64,000 nucleotides of DNA from AP-15 sp963787425 (GTDB taxonomy: Bacteria; Pseudomonadota; Alphaproteobacteria; ATCC43930; CGMCC-115725). Below are positions 45,011 through 54,297 of this stretch, piece after piece (the first letter of the stretch is position 1; each line of letters opens with the position of its first letter). The DNA lies in contig CAWBCV010000004.1 of NCBI GenBank assembly GCA_963787425.1, positions 372,001 to 436,000 of the forward strand, given 5' to 3'. Position numbers and translations under genes: made by a program. The notes below the pieces were generated by a model. It worked only from the letters and a program-made list of their open reading frames with translations. It searched no databases and was not told where the DNA came from.

Positions 45011-46138
45011 TCAATGCAGGCCGTAGAACCCCATCGCGCCGCCCGCCATTACCTGGCGCCTCGCCTCGGCGGACAACGGCCCGAGCCGCTCGCGGATCAT
45101 GTCGGGCGCGCCAGGGAAGAAGCCGTCCTGATGCGGGTAATCGGTCGCCCACATGATCTTGTGCGGGCCGATATAGTTGGCCAGCACGGCGATGCTGTTC
45201 TCGACCGGCTCGAACGAGATCCAGCAGTTGCGTTGGAAAAGTTCGCTCGGCCGCGTCCTTGGGGCCGTATCGTTGAAGCCGTGGTCGTCGAAATGCCGGT
45301 CCATCCGGTCGAGCCAAGGCGCGATCCAGCCGCCGCCCGATTCGAGGAACGCGATGCGCAATCGCGGGTGGCGATCGACGACGCCGCCCCAGATCACGCT
45401 CATCGCCGCCAGCATCATCTCCATCGTGTGGCTGATCATGTGGCGCGCGGCTCGGTCGCCCTCGAATCGGTCGACGCCGACAGTGGGCATTGCGTTGGTC
45501 GAGCCCTCGTGAAAGCCGATCGAGAAGCCGAGCTCCTCGGCCATCGTCCAAAACGGCTCGTACATCGGGTCGCTGATCATTTTCTTGCCGTGGTATGGGT
45601 TCGGCCGCAAGAACCCGCCGCGCATCCCAAGCGCTTCGCGAGCAAAGCGCATCTCCTCGATCGCGAGGTCGACCGACTGCATCGGCAGCATCGCGACCCC
45701 GAACAGGCGTTCGGGATACGGCTTGCAGTAATCGGCGAGCCAGCGGTTGTAGGCGCGGCACATGCCCGCCGCGAGGCCAGGATCCTCGACGGCGCCCGCG
45801 AACAGACCGAGGCTGGGATAGAGGAAAGCGGCGTCGATGCCGTCGGCATCCATGTCGACGATGCGGGCGTGCGGGTCGAACCCGCCCTTCCTCCCTTCGG
45901 CATATTTGAGGCTGTCGAGCTTGACCGCGCCTTGCCGTACCCCGACCGAGCCGAGGCTGCCGATCCCTCGCGGATTGCCCAGCAGTTTGCCCTCGACCTC
46001 GAGGCGCTCCTTGCCATTCTCGTCGATGACAAACCGCGGCCGGCGCTCGTGGAATTCGGGATCGATGTATTTGTCCCAGAGGTCGAGCGGCTCCAGAATG
46101 TGGCCGTCGGCATCGATGACGTCGTAGGCAGCAGTCAT
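45011..46138 (-). CDS. Amidohydrolase-family (ACMSD-like) metal-dependent hydrolase
   Basis: 375 residues from ATG 46138 with AAGGAGGA 7 nt upstream; the longer frame upstream overlaps the SDR gene and is not needed. TIM-barrel amidohydrolase: VIDADGHILEP (first metal motif in its D-x-D-x-H variant), IGFHEGSTN, FLESGGGWIAPWLDRMD and the final Asp in MWATDYPHQDGFFP. Related to 2-amino-3-carboxymuconate semialdehyde decarboxylase-type enzymes used in aromatic degradation. Co-transcribed with the SDR gene upstream (32 bp gap). Its last 27 bases recur at 38082. Confidence 0.8.
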   Translation of the reverse strand: MTAAYDVIDADGHILEPLDLWDKYIDPEFHERRPRFVIDENGKERLEVEGKLLGNPRGIGSLGSVGVRQGAVKLDSLKYAEGRKGGFDPHARIVDMDADGIDAAFLYPSLGLFAGAVEDPGLAAGMCRAYNRWLADYCKPYPERLFGVAMLPMQSVDLAIEEMRFAREALGMRGGFLRPNPYHGKKMISDPMYEPFWTMAEELGFSIGFHEGSTNAMPTVGVDRFEGDRAARHMISHTMEMMLAAMSVIWGGVVDRHPRLRIAFLESGGGWIAPWLDRMDRHFDDHGFNDTAPRTRPSELFQRNCWISFEPVENSIAVLANYIGPHKIMWATDYPHQDGFFPGAPDMIRERLGPLSAEARRQVMAGGAMGFYGLH

Positions 46139-46170
46139 CACAAGTCCTCCTTCGGAAACACGAGAATAGG

Positions 46171-47010
46171 CTAAGACCGGCTCGGCGTAATCGGCATCGT
46201 CGCAATGCTGGTCCACGCCACCGGCGCGCCTGCCTTCTCGGCCGCTTGTTCGGGCGGCAACCCGGTATCCCAATGTACCGCGAGAAAGCGCCGACCGGTG
46301 ACTTTGCCGGCCGCATCGGAGACGAGCCAGACGAGAGGCGGCGCCATGACTTCCGGCTGGATGAGGCTGGCGCGCTCGAAACCCGCCTCGTCGGAGATCA
46401 TCGGCGTGTTGGTCACCCCGCCCGGAACCAAGACGTTGACGGTGATTCCGGTACCGTCGAGGTCTTTCGCCATGATCGCGCTGAGCGCCTCCAGCGCGGC
46501 CTTGGAGGGCCCGTAGGTCGGCGAGCCGGCGTTTATCATCGTGCCTAGGCTGGTCGTGACATTGATGATCCGGCCCCAGCCCTGGCGCATCATCTCAGGC
46601 ACGACGGCATTCGCGAGCGCCAGCGGAGCCGTCGTGTGCACGGCAACAAAGAGGCGCCACTGATCAGGCGTGATCTCCCAGAATTTGAGTGGGCGGTGCC
46701 AGCTGTCCGGCCGGATCGAACCTGGGCCGATGCCGGCATTGTTGACGAGAATGTCGATGCGGCCGAAGCGATCGAGCGTTGCGTTGGTGATCTCGTCGAC
46801 TGCCGAGTCGTTGGTAAGATCTGTTTGGATGGTGAGCAGGTCGTCCGCCTTGCCCTGCTCACGCGCACTCGCGGCGAGCGCTTGCAATGGCTGACGGTCG
46901 CGGTCGACGCCGGCGACCCGAACGCCCGCCGCCAATAGGCCCGGCACGATCGCCCTGCCGATCCCGCCTGCTGCGCCGGTTACGATCGCCACTCTTCGGA
47001 TTTCTGTCAT
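46171..47010 (-). CDS. Short-chain dehydrogenase/reductase
   Basis: 279 residues, classical SDR. NAD(P) motif TGAAGGIG, structural NNAG, catalytic Ser in TTSLG region and Tyr-x-x-x-Lys in TYGPSKAALEAL. Asp in AGVDRD after strand 2 suggests NAD preference. It would oxidise or reduce a hydroxyl group in the same pathway as the amidohydrolase gene that follows it. Divergent from the FAD oxidoreductase gene across ~190 bp. Confidence 0.85.
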   Translation of the reverse strand: MTEIRRVAIVTGAAGGIGRAIVPGLLAAGVRVAGVDRDRQPLQALAASAREQGKADDLLTIQTDLTNDSAVDEITNATLDRFGRIDILVNNAGIGPGSIRPDSWHRPLKFWEITPDQWRLFVAVHTTAPLALANAVVPEMMRQGWGRIINVTTSLGTMINAGSPTYGPSKAALEALSAIMAKDLDGTGITVNVLVPGGVTNTPMISDEAGFERASLIQPEVMAPPLVWLVSDAAGKVTGRRFLAVHWDTGLPPEQAAEKAGAPVAWTSIATMPITPSRS

Positions 47011-47203
47011 ATTGTGGGTGCCGTAGACGAAGTTGCCTCCTTAAACATAACGCCTGTCGGGGCTAAACGCGATGGCGACTGCGGAAGGGATGCCGGGAAT
47101 GCGACCTGGCGCCGGAGGTGGTCGCGGGGCCGGCAACCGAGACCGTATCGGCCACCCTGATTAGCAGCTTCGCTTTGGCCGAGGGGTACAACAGGAGACG
47201 CAG

Positions 47204-48310
47204 ATGATTAGGACGATAGTGATCGGTGCCGGCGTGATGGGCGCCTCGGTCGCGTATCGGCTGGCTCAGACCGGCGCGGCGGTTACGGTGCTGGAAGCGA
47301 CGCGCATCGGCGGCGGCACCTCCGGCATTAGCTTCGCCTGGACCAACGCGCACAAAAAGCCGCCAAAGCCCTATCACGATCTGAATGTCGCCGGCATGAA
47401 GGCGCATGCCGCGCTGGCCGACGAGTTTGGCGCCACGCCATGGTGGCACGCCGGGGGCAGTCTGGAATGGGAAGCCGAACCCGATCGCCCGGCGCAGCGT
47501 GCAAATATCGAGCAGCTGCGGTCCTGGGGCTATGCCGCGGAGTGGATCACGCTGCGAGAGGCGCAGGAATTGGAGCCCGACATCGATCCGGCGACGATCG
47601 GCGACGCGCCGGTGGCGTTTTTCCCGGAAGAGGGTTGGCTCGATCCGGTGGTCTATGCGCATGCCATGCTGTCCGCCGCGCGGCTTCGCCATGGCGTGAA
47701 AGTCATCTGCGGCGCCCGGGTCGTAGACCTGGTGATGGCCGGCGATCGTGTGACCGGCGTCCGCGTCGCCGACGGCACGCAATACGAGGCCGACACCGTG
47801 GTGAACTGTGCCGGTCGCTGGACCAATGAGGCAACGCGGGATGCCGGGCTGCATTTGCCGCTCGCGCCGACCGTGGGGTTCCTGGTGTTCACGCCGCCCG
47901 TCGCCGCCAGCTTGAGCCGTGTAGTCCGCACCACCGTAATTGACGCGCGCCCGGATGGCGCGGGGCGCCTGTTGCTGCATTGGAACGCGACCGACGCAAC
48001 ATTGAGCTTCGACACGAGGCTCAGCCCGTCGATGCCGGAGGCGCGCGATCTGGTGCGGCGCGCCCGACAGCTGCTGCCTTCAATCGGCGAGGTCGAGCCG
48101 GAGGCGGTGCGCATCGCCATCCGGCCGATCCCCGGCGACCACCTCTCTGCCATCGGACCGATGCCGCGGACTTCCGGCTACTATATCGCCGTCACCCATA
48201 GCGGCGTGACGATGTCGCCGTTCCTCGGCGCGGTGGTGGCTGACGAGATCGTACATGGACGGCAAAGAGCTGAGCTCGCCCATTTCCGGCCGGCGCGTTT
48301 CTTCAACTGA
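47204..48310 (+). CDS. FAD-dependent D-amino-acid/glycine-oxidase-type oxidoreductase
   Basis: 368 residues, ATG 47204 with AGGAGA upstream. DAO fold: N-terminal FAD motif IVIGAGVMGASVAYRLAQTG, Glu in VLEA binding the ribose, and the C-terminal GYYIAVTHSGVTMSPFLGAV that closes the FAD site. It would oxidise an amine or amino-acid-like substrate, giving peroxide or feeding electrons to quinone. Neighbouring hydantoinase and DUF917 genes suggest use of N-containing ring compounds. Confidence 0.85.
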   Translation: MIRTIVIGAGVMGASVAYRLAQTGAAVTVLEATRIGGGTSGISFAWTNAHKKPPKPYHDLNVAGMKAHAALADEFGATPWWHAGGSLEWEAEPDRPAQRANIEQLRSWGYAAEWITLREAQELEPDIDPATIGDAPVAFFPEEGWLDPVVYAHAMLSAARLRHGVKVICGARVVDLVMAGDRVTGVRVADGTQYEADTVVNCAGRWTNEATRDAGLHLPLAPTVGFLVFTPPVAASLSRVVRTTVIDARPDGAGRLLLHWNATDATLSFDTRLSPSMPEARDLVRRARQLLPSIGEVEPEAVRIAIRPIPGDHLSAIGPMPRTSGYYIAVTHSGVTMSPFLGAVVADEIVHGRQRAELAHFRPARFFN

Positions 48311-48344
48311 ATTGGAGAGCATACCCAGCGCTGGGGCGATTATC

Positions 48345-49913
48345 TTATCGGGACGCCGAGCTCGATCCGTTTTGATTTGTTGATGAAGCCATTTCGCCGG
48401 CGACGCGCACCCGGACCCTGAGCGCATTGCCCGGCAGATAAGCGAGCGGAATATCTTCGACATCGACCGTCTGGAGCGTCCCGCGCTCGGCGCCCGCCGC
48501 GGTCGCGCGTTCTCTAGCCTGCGCTTCGGCCGCCGCAATCGCTGCTTCGCGGCTGAGGCCGCGATAGACCTGGTCGGTTTCGCCGCTCACCTGGGCGATC
48601 GCGGCGCCGACGGCATTGGCGCAGTCGCCATGCGGTACATGGCGCACTTGCGAGATGCCAGCGAGGCGGTCGGGCACCAAGAACACCCCGCCGCCTACGG
48701 CGATCAGCGGCAATTCGCGAGCGTCGGTCTTCATCCTATCGACCGAATCCTCGATTTTTGCCCACGCTATGGCCAGCGCCCCTTGCACAAGATTGCGCGG
48801 GAGATCGGCGACCGCTCCTCGATCGTCGCCGATCCGAGCGAGCCCGGCTGCGACCGCGACATCGGTTGCAGTCATCGTATTGCCGCCGAAGACCAGTCCC
48901 TCTTCGATCAGCCGGTAACCAACACTTTCCGGCCCGACCGAAAGGGGATCGGCGGAGACGCGGCTCCCGCCGCCAAGTCCGATCGACAACAGATCCGGCA
49001 TGCGGAACAACGTGCGCACGCCTCCCACTTCGACGACCGAGTTCGCTTCGCGCGGAAATCCGCGGCGCAGCTGGCCGATATCGGTCGTCGTGCCGCCCAC
49101 ATCGATTACCATCGCGTCTGTGAGCCCCGAGAGGAAGGCCGCGCCGCGCATCGAGTTGGTGGCGCCCGAGGAGAAGCTCATGACCGGCAGCGCGGCCGCC
49201 GTCTCGGCCTGCATCATCGTCCCGTCATTCTGCGTCAGATAGAGCGGCGCCGCGACCCCGCGCACAGCGGTGATGAATCCCGCGATCGTCGCCCGAGCGA
49301 GATCGATCAGTGCGGCATTGAGGAGCGCAGCATTCTCGCGTTCGAGGAGACCGATGCGGCCGAGCCGGTGGGACATTGTGACGGAAACATCCGGGCACTC
49401 TTCGGACAGGATCGCCCGTGCCCGCTCCTCGCATCCCGGATCGAGCGGCGAGAAAATTGCGGCGATCGCCACCGACCGAATCCCGCTGGCACGGATTTGC
49501 CGCGCCACCCGCAGCATGGCGATTTCATCGAACGGCACGATTGGGCGGCCGTCGTAATCGTGCCCGCCTTCGATCATGAAGACCTCGCCACGGACCCGCT
49601 CGGCGAGATCGGCGGGCCAGTCGCAGAACGGCGGCAGCGAGGCGCTCGCCGGCAACCCGATCCGCACCGCGGCGACGCGCGCCAGATCGCGGCGCTGCAC
49701 GACGGCGTTCACGAAATGGGTCGTGCCGATCACGACGCCGTCGATCCTGTTGCGCGCGATGTCCGGGCGGCGCGTCAATTCCGCGAGCGCGGTCACGATG
49801 CCGGTAGTGACATCTGACGTGGTCGGCGTCTTGACGGCGTGCGCCACCCTCCCGTCCTCGAGCATAACAGCATCCGTGTTGGTGCCGCCGACATCGATGC
49901 CGATCCGCCGCAT
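48345..49913 (-). CDS. Hydantoinase/oxoprolinase (HyuA-type) subunit
   Basis: 522 residues from ATG 49913, which overlaps the DUF917 stop by one base (TGATG). N-terminal domain RRIGIDVGGTNTDAVML is an actin/hexokinase-like ATP site; GVVIGTTHFVNAVVQRRDLA and the second ATP motif DAMVIDVGGTTTDIGQLRRG follow, then SIGLGGGSRV and LIAVGGGVFL. These enzymes open hydantoin or 5-oxoproline rings using ATP; many homologues have unknown substrates. Coupling with DUF917 is a recurrent pair. Confidence 0.85.
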   Translation of the reverse strand: MRRIGIDVGGTNTDAVMLEDGRVAHAVKTPTTSDVTTGIVTALAELTRRPDIARNRIDGVVIGTTHFVNAVVQRRDLARVAAVRIGLPASASLPPFCDWPADLAERVRGEVFMIEGGHDYDGRPIVPFDEIAMLRVARQIRASGIRSVAIAAIFSPLDPGCEERARAILSEECPDVSVTMSHRLGRIGLLERENAALLNAALIDLARATIAGFITAVRGVAAPLYLTQNDGTMMQAETAAALPVMSFSSGATNSMRGAAFLSGLTDAMVIDVGGTTTDIGQLRRGFPREANSVVEVGGVRTLFRMPDLLSIGLGGGSRVSADPLSVGPESVGYRLIEEGLVFGGNTMTATDVAVAAGLARIGDDRGAVADLPRNLVQGALAIAWAKIEDSVDRMKTDARELPLIAVGGGVFLVPDRLAGISQVRHVPHGDCANAVGAAIAQVSGETDQVYRGLSREAAIAAAEAQARERATAAGAERGTLQTVDVEDIPLAYLPGNALRVRVRVAGEMASSTNQNGSSSASR

Positions 49914-51001
49914 CAGCTTACGCGCCCTTGGTCGAAGACGGAGCGGAAGTCGAGATCGTAACCGAAGGCGCGCGGTCCGACATGATCGAGGCCCTTCGGC
50001 GTCAGGAAAACGGCCGGCGCGGGGAGCACGATCACGGAGACCCGCCGGCCATACCCGATGGTTTCCGTGCCGAATGCTTCGCCCGATACGCCGTCCAGCA
50101 CGCAGATCAGTTCGGGCGACATCGCGATCGGGGCCTCGTCGCGCCAAGCCACGACCCATTCGTTCTGGAACGCGATCTCGAGCCGCGATCCGCGGTCTTC
50201 ATCGAGACCTTCGATCAACGCCCGGCCGCGCAGAAACCCCTCCGTGGTGCGGCGCGCGACGTCGATGACCTTGCCGCGGAAGATGAGCTTGCCGTGCCCT
50301 TCGTCGAGGATCGCGGCCACCGGGTCCTCGTGATGCCGCTGCGCTTGTCGCACGCGGCGACCGATGCCGATTGCTTTCGTCACAGTGAAATGAATGCCCC
50401 AATCCTTGACCTCGCGCCCGGTGCGCGGCGCCTTGCAGGTCGACGCGATCGAGCCGAGCTCGACGCAGATCTTGCGGCTTACCCGCTCCATCCACTTCCA
50501 GCTCGGCACCTTCGTCACTACCGCCTCGATGCCGCGTGGATCGTAGAGCACGCAGGGATAAGGGCGCAGACCGCCAACCGCGACGCTCGTCATCTGCGCT
50601 TCGGGATAGGCGCGGCCCATCGTGTCGGCGTCGACCACCGGCAGCCCGAGATGAGCCGCCGCCATCAGCGGCTGAATGCCGTTGCCGCCGCCGATCTCGA
50701 GCGGCATCACCGCGCGGAACTTCGATCCCAGCAAACCTTGCTGAATTTCGACGGCGCCGGCGATGTTGCGGCTGTCGGCGAGCCGCTCCTGGCCGACGAG
50801 CGGCGCCCCCATATTCGAGACCACTGCTACCCAATCTTCGTCGCCGAGATCGAGCGGCGACATCACCGACACGCGATGTCCCTCGGCATAGAGCCGCCGC
50901 ATGTTGAGGAGCCCCAGATAGGGGCTGCCGCCGCCCCCGGTGCCGAGGATCCAAGCGCCGACTGCGAGCGCCTCAACGTCCTCGAGCGCGAGTTCTCTCA
51001 T
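49913..51001 (-). CDS. DUF917 family protein
   Basis: 362 residues, full length for the family: AVGAWILGTGGGGSPYLGLL, PLEIGGGNGIQPLMAAAHLG and DADTMGRAYPEAQMTS are the characteristic blocks. The N-terminal domain resembles part of hydantoinase/acetone-carboxylase folds, and the gene is commonly found beside HyuA-type genes, as here. Likely a second subunit or partner of the ring-opening enzyme. First gene of the pair; an operator-like block lies about 310 bp upstream. Confidence 0.85.
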   Translation of the reverse strand: MRELALEDVEALAVGAWILGTGGGGSPYLGLLNMRRLYAEGHRVSVMSPLDLGDEDWVAVVSNMGAPLVGQERLADSRNIAGAVEIQQGLLGSKFRAVMPLEIGGGNGIQPLMAAAHLGLPVVDADTMGRAYPEAQMTSVAVGGLRPYPCVLYDPRGIEAVVTKVPSWKWMERVSRKICVELGSIASTCKAPRTGREVKDWGIHFTVTKAIGIGRRVRQAQRHHEDPVAAILDEGHGKLIFRGKVIDVARRTTEGFLRGRALIEGLDEDRGSRLEIAFQNEWVVAWRDEAPIAMSPELICVLDGVSGEAFGTETIGYGRRVSVIVLPAPAVFLTPKGLDHVGPRAFGYDLDFRSVFDQGRVS

Positions 51002-51943
51002 CGAACTCCGATACCAAAAAGATCCGGTTTGGGCAAAAGAACGGGATTATGTAGCTGTCTACCTGATCTGGCGAGCAAGAGACTCGGAAGCCCAGTGGCC
51101 CGGTTCGTTGGAGCCGCCGAGTGGGGCCGGCAGCATTGCCGGACCGCCCTTCGCAAACGGACGCCCTCGGCCGCTCCTGGCTGTTTCTGCAGCGAAATAA
51201 CAGCCAAACCCACAATCGCCGTTATAAATACGAAGACCTCTTCGGCCTGTGATCCCCATGCTCGGAATCCTGGGCAAAGCGCCGGGCCGGTCCTTCCAAA
51301 AAACCAATATTGTCACCTGTTCCACCTGTTTTATCAGGTCCACATCAGGCTCGGTCTACAGGTTGAAGAACCGTAGGGCGGCGCGACGACATCGATATAA
51401 ACGCGGTAATCGGCCGTGCTCACGGCGATAACTCCCGAATTGGCAACCGCCCACGCTAGCAGGTCTTTGCTAATTTGTCAACGAGTCCTCATGTGAGTAA
51501 AGCAACACAAACGAGCACGGCTTGGATTCGACAGATCAGCGCGCCCGCGTGGTCCACTCAATCGTGGCGACCTTTCTTGCGCTGAGCAGTGGATGCTCAA
51601 AGGCTCAAGGGGAAGCCGCCTACGCAGCCTTAAGCCGAAAACCAGTCGCGTCTCTGGCTCCGCCGCCGTCATCGTCGCCAACTGCCTCACACGGGCGGTT
51701 TCCAACCTCCAAGGGCAGACGATCCGCGACGCGAGGGCTAAAGACACGAGGGAGCGAAAGGCTTGCGTTCGCTTGTGGTCCAAATCATACGCTTGATACC
51801 CGGTTAGAAGGGCGACCCTCGACCCTTTCCGGACATTTCGCACCGGATGTCCGCACCGCCTAAGCCGTTGAAATCTGATTGCCGCCGCTAGAGTGCGAAA
51901 TCCTTAATTTTAGCAACACGCGTAGTCCCTTTGCTGGTAGGCT
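51002..51943. other. Long intergenic region with regulatory block
   Basis: Upstream of the DUF917 gene and downstream of the TIR-Sel1 gene. Apart from the promoter/operator element listed separately, short frames on both strands have no family features. Some of it may be eroded coding DNA. Confidence 0.35.
51315..51481 (-). promoter_or_regulatory. Promoter-like element with ACAGGT direct repeats, copy B
   Basis: Minus strand: TTGACA at 51481-51476 and, about 140 bp on, an inverted repeat ACCTG-ATAAAA-CAGGT followed after GGA by another ACAGGT (51339-51315). Thirty of 35 bases in this block match copy A near 38177-38211. It sits upstream of the DUF917/hydantoinase operon, so it is a candidate regulator-binding site for that operon. 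The regulator is unknown. Confidence 0.45.
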
Positions 51944-53473
51944 TCATTTACCCTTCTGTCGAGCTTCGTCCGCAGATACCTGCGGCGCAGGAGAGGTCGC
52001 GGCAGGTATCACCATCGACGACAAGCCGGACGCTTGGTGCGAAGCCAGCCATCTTTTGGCGTCGTCGTCACCGGCCGCAGCCGCTTTCTGCATCCACACC
52101 TGCGCCTCGGCAGAATCCTGCGCCACGCCCCAGCCGTTCTGGTACAGCCATCCGATGTTGATTTGCGCCAGGGCATTTCCCTGGTCGGCCGCCTTGCGAT
52201 ACCAACGCATGGCCTCAGCGTAGTCCCGCGCCACGCCCCAGCCGTTCTGGTACAGCAATCCGATGTGGTTTTGCGCCAGGGCATTTCCCCGGTCAGCTGC
52301 CTTGCGATACCAACGCATGGCCTCAGCATAGTCTCGGGCCACGCCCCAGCCGTTCTGGTACAGCAATCCGATGTGGTTTTGCGCCAGGGCATTTCCCTGG
52401 TCAGCTGCCTTGCGATACCAACGCATGGCCTCAGCATAGTCTCGGGCCACGCCCCAGCCGTTCTGGTACAGCGATCCGATGTTGATTTGCGCCATGGCAT
52501 TTCCCTGGTCAGCCGCCACGCGATACCAACGCATGGCCTCGGCGTAGTCATGCCCTTTCTCGAACAGCCATCCGACGTTATTTTGCGATGAGGCATTTCC
52601 CTGGTCAGCCGCCTTGCCATACCAACGACCGGCCTCGACGTAGTCCTGCGCCACGCCTAAGCCGTTCTCGTACAGAAATCCGATGTTGCTTTGCGCCTGC
52701 GCATTTCCCTGGTCACCCGCCTCGCGATAGCAACGCATCGCTTCTGCGTAGTCCTTTCGCTGAAAGGCTTCCCTGCCCTGCTGCAACACCACTTCCCCGA
52801 CTGCCTGGTTTACGGCCAGATTGGGCTGTAACACCGAGGAGTTCGAATGGCCGAAACTTAACCATAGCGCCAGTATCGCCGCGATGACCGCTGCCGTTCC
52901 CCCGGGCGCAGCAATAAGTCGCCAATCCAACTTCTTCGGCGACGGCGGAGTAGATTTTGACGGCGGTGACGCCCCCGCGGCAGGCTCAGGAAACGACGGA
53001 CAGGGCGGCTCTTTATGCGGCGACACCCCCTGCTCGGCGACCGCCGTAGCGGCGGCAATCTTGAAGTCAGACTTAATGTGGGCGACCGCTTCCAATTGGT
53101 GCACGAGACGTTGGATCGATTGCTCCCAGTCGTCGAACAAATCGACCCATTGCCGCGTCGCCATTTCATAGGCGAAGGCTTCGTCAGGAGTTACGTCCTC
53201 GACCCGCACCGGGATCACTACCAGCCGGCTCTGCCCGGCGAGCACGACCTCCTTCTTGATCTCCTCCGAATTAGCGGCATTGGCCGAGAACACAAGGATC
53301 ATCACCTTCGCCGAGCGAATTGCGTGGACAATCGAGACTTGGAAATTCTCACCCGGGCCGATATCGCGGTCCGCAATCCAACAATCAAAACCGCGATGCT
53401 CAAGCGCGTCGCAAATGGTGTGCGCGGCAGCGCGGTCCTTTGAGGCGTAGCTAATGAAAATCGAGGCGGTCAT
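51944..53473 (-). CDS. TIR-domain, single-TM, Sel1-repeat protein
   Basis: 509 residues from ATG 53473. TIR domain at about 3-130 (SIFISYASKDRAAAHTICDA, then FDCWIADRDIGPGENFQVSI and EEIKKEVVLA). A Pro/Ser linker leads to one membrane helix (AAVIAAILALWLSFGH, about 196-212). The outer part is seven Sel1-like repeats of 32-36 residues, the middle ones nearly identical (DYAEAMRWYRKAADQGNALA, LYQNGWGVAR). TIR faces the cytosol and the repeats the periplasm. A signalling or defence role is possible; the catalytic Glu for NAD cleavage cannot be assigned by eye. Single gene. Confidence 0.8.
   Translation of the reverse strand: MTASIFISYASKDRAAAHTICDALEHRGFDCWIADRDIGPGENFQVSIVHAIRSAKVMILVFSANAANSEEIKKEVVLAGQSRLVVIPVRVEDVTPDEAFAYEMATRQWVDLFDDWEQSIQRLVHQLEAVAHIKSDFKIAAATAVAEQGVSPHKEPPCPSFPEPAAGASPPSKSTPPSPKKLDWRLIAAPGGTAAVIAAILALWLSFGHSNSSVLQPNLAVNQAVGEVVLQQGREAFQRKDYAEAMRCYREAGDQGNAQAQSNIGFLYENGLGVAQDYVEAGRWYGKAADQGNASSQNNVGWLFEKGHDYAEAMRWYRVAADQGNAMAQINIGSLYQNGWGVARDYAEAMRWYRKAADQGNALAQNHIGLLYQNGWGVARDYAEAMRWYRKAADRGNALAQNHIGLLYQNGWGVARDYAEAMRWYRKAADQGNALAQINIGWLYQNGWGVAQDSAEAQVWMQKAAAAGDDDAKRWLASHQASGLSSMVIPAATSPAPQVSADEARQKGK
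52121..52552 (-). repeat. Four 108 bp tandem repeat units in the Sel1 region
   Basis: The phrase CGCCACGCCCCAGCCGTTCT or its close variant recurs at 52121, 52229, 52337 and 52445, exactly 108 bp apart, with only a few base changes between units. It is the DNA form of the 36-residue Sel1 repeats and shows recent unit duplication. Confidence 0.85.
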
Positions 53474-53512
53474 CGTGCAGGCCGACAGTTCCGACGTATC
53501 ACTCTCTCCCAT

Positions 53513-54297
53513 CAGCGCGCCCGTCCGGTGTGAGTTAGCTCACACTTTTTTTGCGCTCACGAAAACGTGAACAAGACCAGCCGCCGATCGGAAATATCGG
53601 CGCTTGAGTGTCTCCATTCGACTGACTTCTCTCCGCGCCGTACAGGTCGTCCTTTATGCGAGCCCAGTGAGTGTCATTTTCCGCACTATGGAGTCCGCGC
53701 GCAACCCCCCGGTTAAGCCGGATTTCGTAGGTTCGCCTCGGGTTGCATAGGCAGCGCGTCCGAAGGTCGTATAAGCGCCATTCTGGAAAGCGGCCCGCGC
53801 ACCACGTCGTCGGCCCTCCTCGCTGATTTTCCAGTGGTACCTGGTGCACCAATCCGGATGGTCCGCTTACCACCCCGAGCCGACCTCTGGCCCAGGTACC
53901 AAGCGTCAGTATCAGGGATCACAAGGGTTTATAACTATCGTCATGGCCGGGCTTGACCCGGCCATCCACGAGACACGGCACCCGCCTTGCCGCTTTCCGT
54001 GGATACCCGGCACAAGGCCGGGCAAGACGATTGGGGCTCGGGACTGAATTCATCTAAATGCATCTGAACACTAGCGTTCGATTTGGTGAGACAGCTACGG
54101 AACTCCGCAAAAGAAGGAGACCCGTCAATCTGCGGATGCCAAGTTGATGGTGCCGATCGGCGAGTTCTGCATTTTGGCGTGGCAAACCGTCGGGGGCACC
54201 AAAGGGGCAGATTGACTAAGCGGCAAGCCAGCTGCACCTTGCAGGCGGTATCGAGAACGCGCACGCTGGTGCGCCCCCATCATGAGGAGGCGGCTAC
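53513..54297. other. Intergenic region with one palindromic element
   Basis: About 785 bp between the divergent TIR-Sel1 and serine-hydrolase genes. It contains the palindromic element at 53940-54030. Other short frames lack support. Confidence 0.35.
53940..54030. repeat. REP-like palindromic element of alphaproteobacterial type
   Basis: GTCATGGCCGGGCTTGACCC opens the element, and GGATACCCGGCACAAGGCCG followed by GGCAAGACGA closes it as a near inverted complement, so a long hairpin can form. In one frame it reads MAGLDPAIHE...WIPGTRPG, a well-known chance translation of this repeat in Hyphomicrobiales-type genomes. Only one copy is seen here. Confidence 0.6.

Noticed and set aside
44642..46174. 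A 510-codon plus-strand frame
   Set aside because: Antisense to the amidohydrolase gene and overlaps the helicase end; no family features.
48630..49817. A 395-codon plus-strand frame
   Set aside because: Antisense to the hydantoinase gene, low-complexity and rich in His/Arg/Asp; no domain seen.
49928..51376. A 482-codon plus-strand frame
   Set aside because: Antisense to the DUF917 gene and extends into intergenic DNA; no motif.
51478..51843. A 121-codon minus-strand frame
   Set aside because: Basic, low-complexity translation with no motif; overlaps the promoter element.
52121..52790. Regular repeats that might suggest a CRISPR array
   Set aside because: Period is 108 bp, in frame, and translates to Sel1 repeats; there are no spacers.
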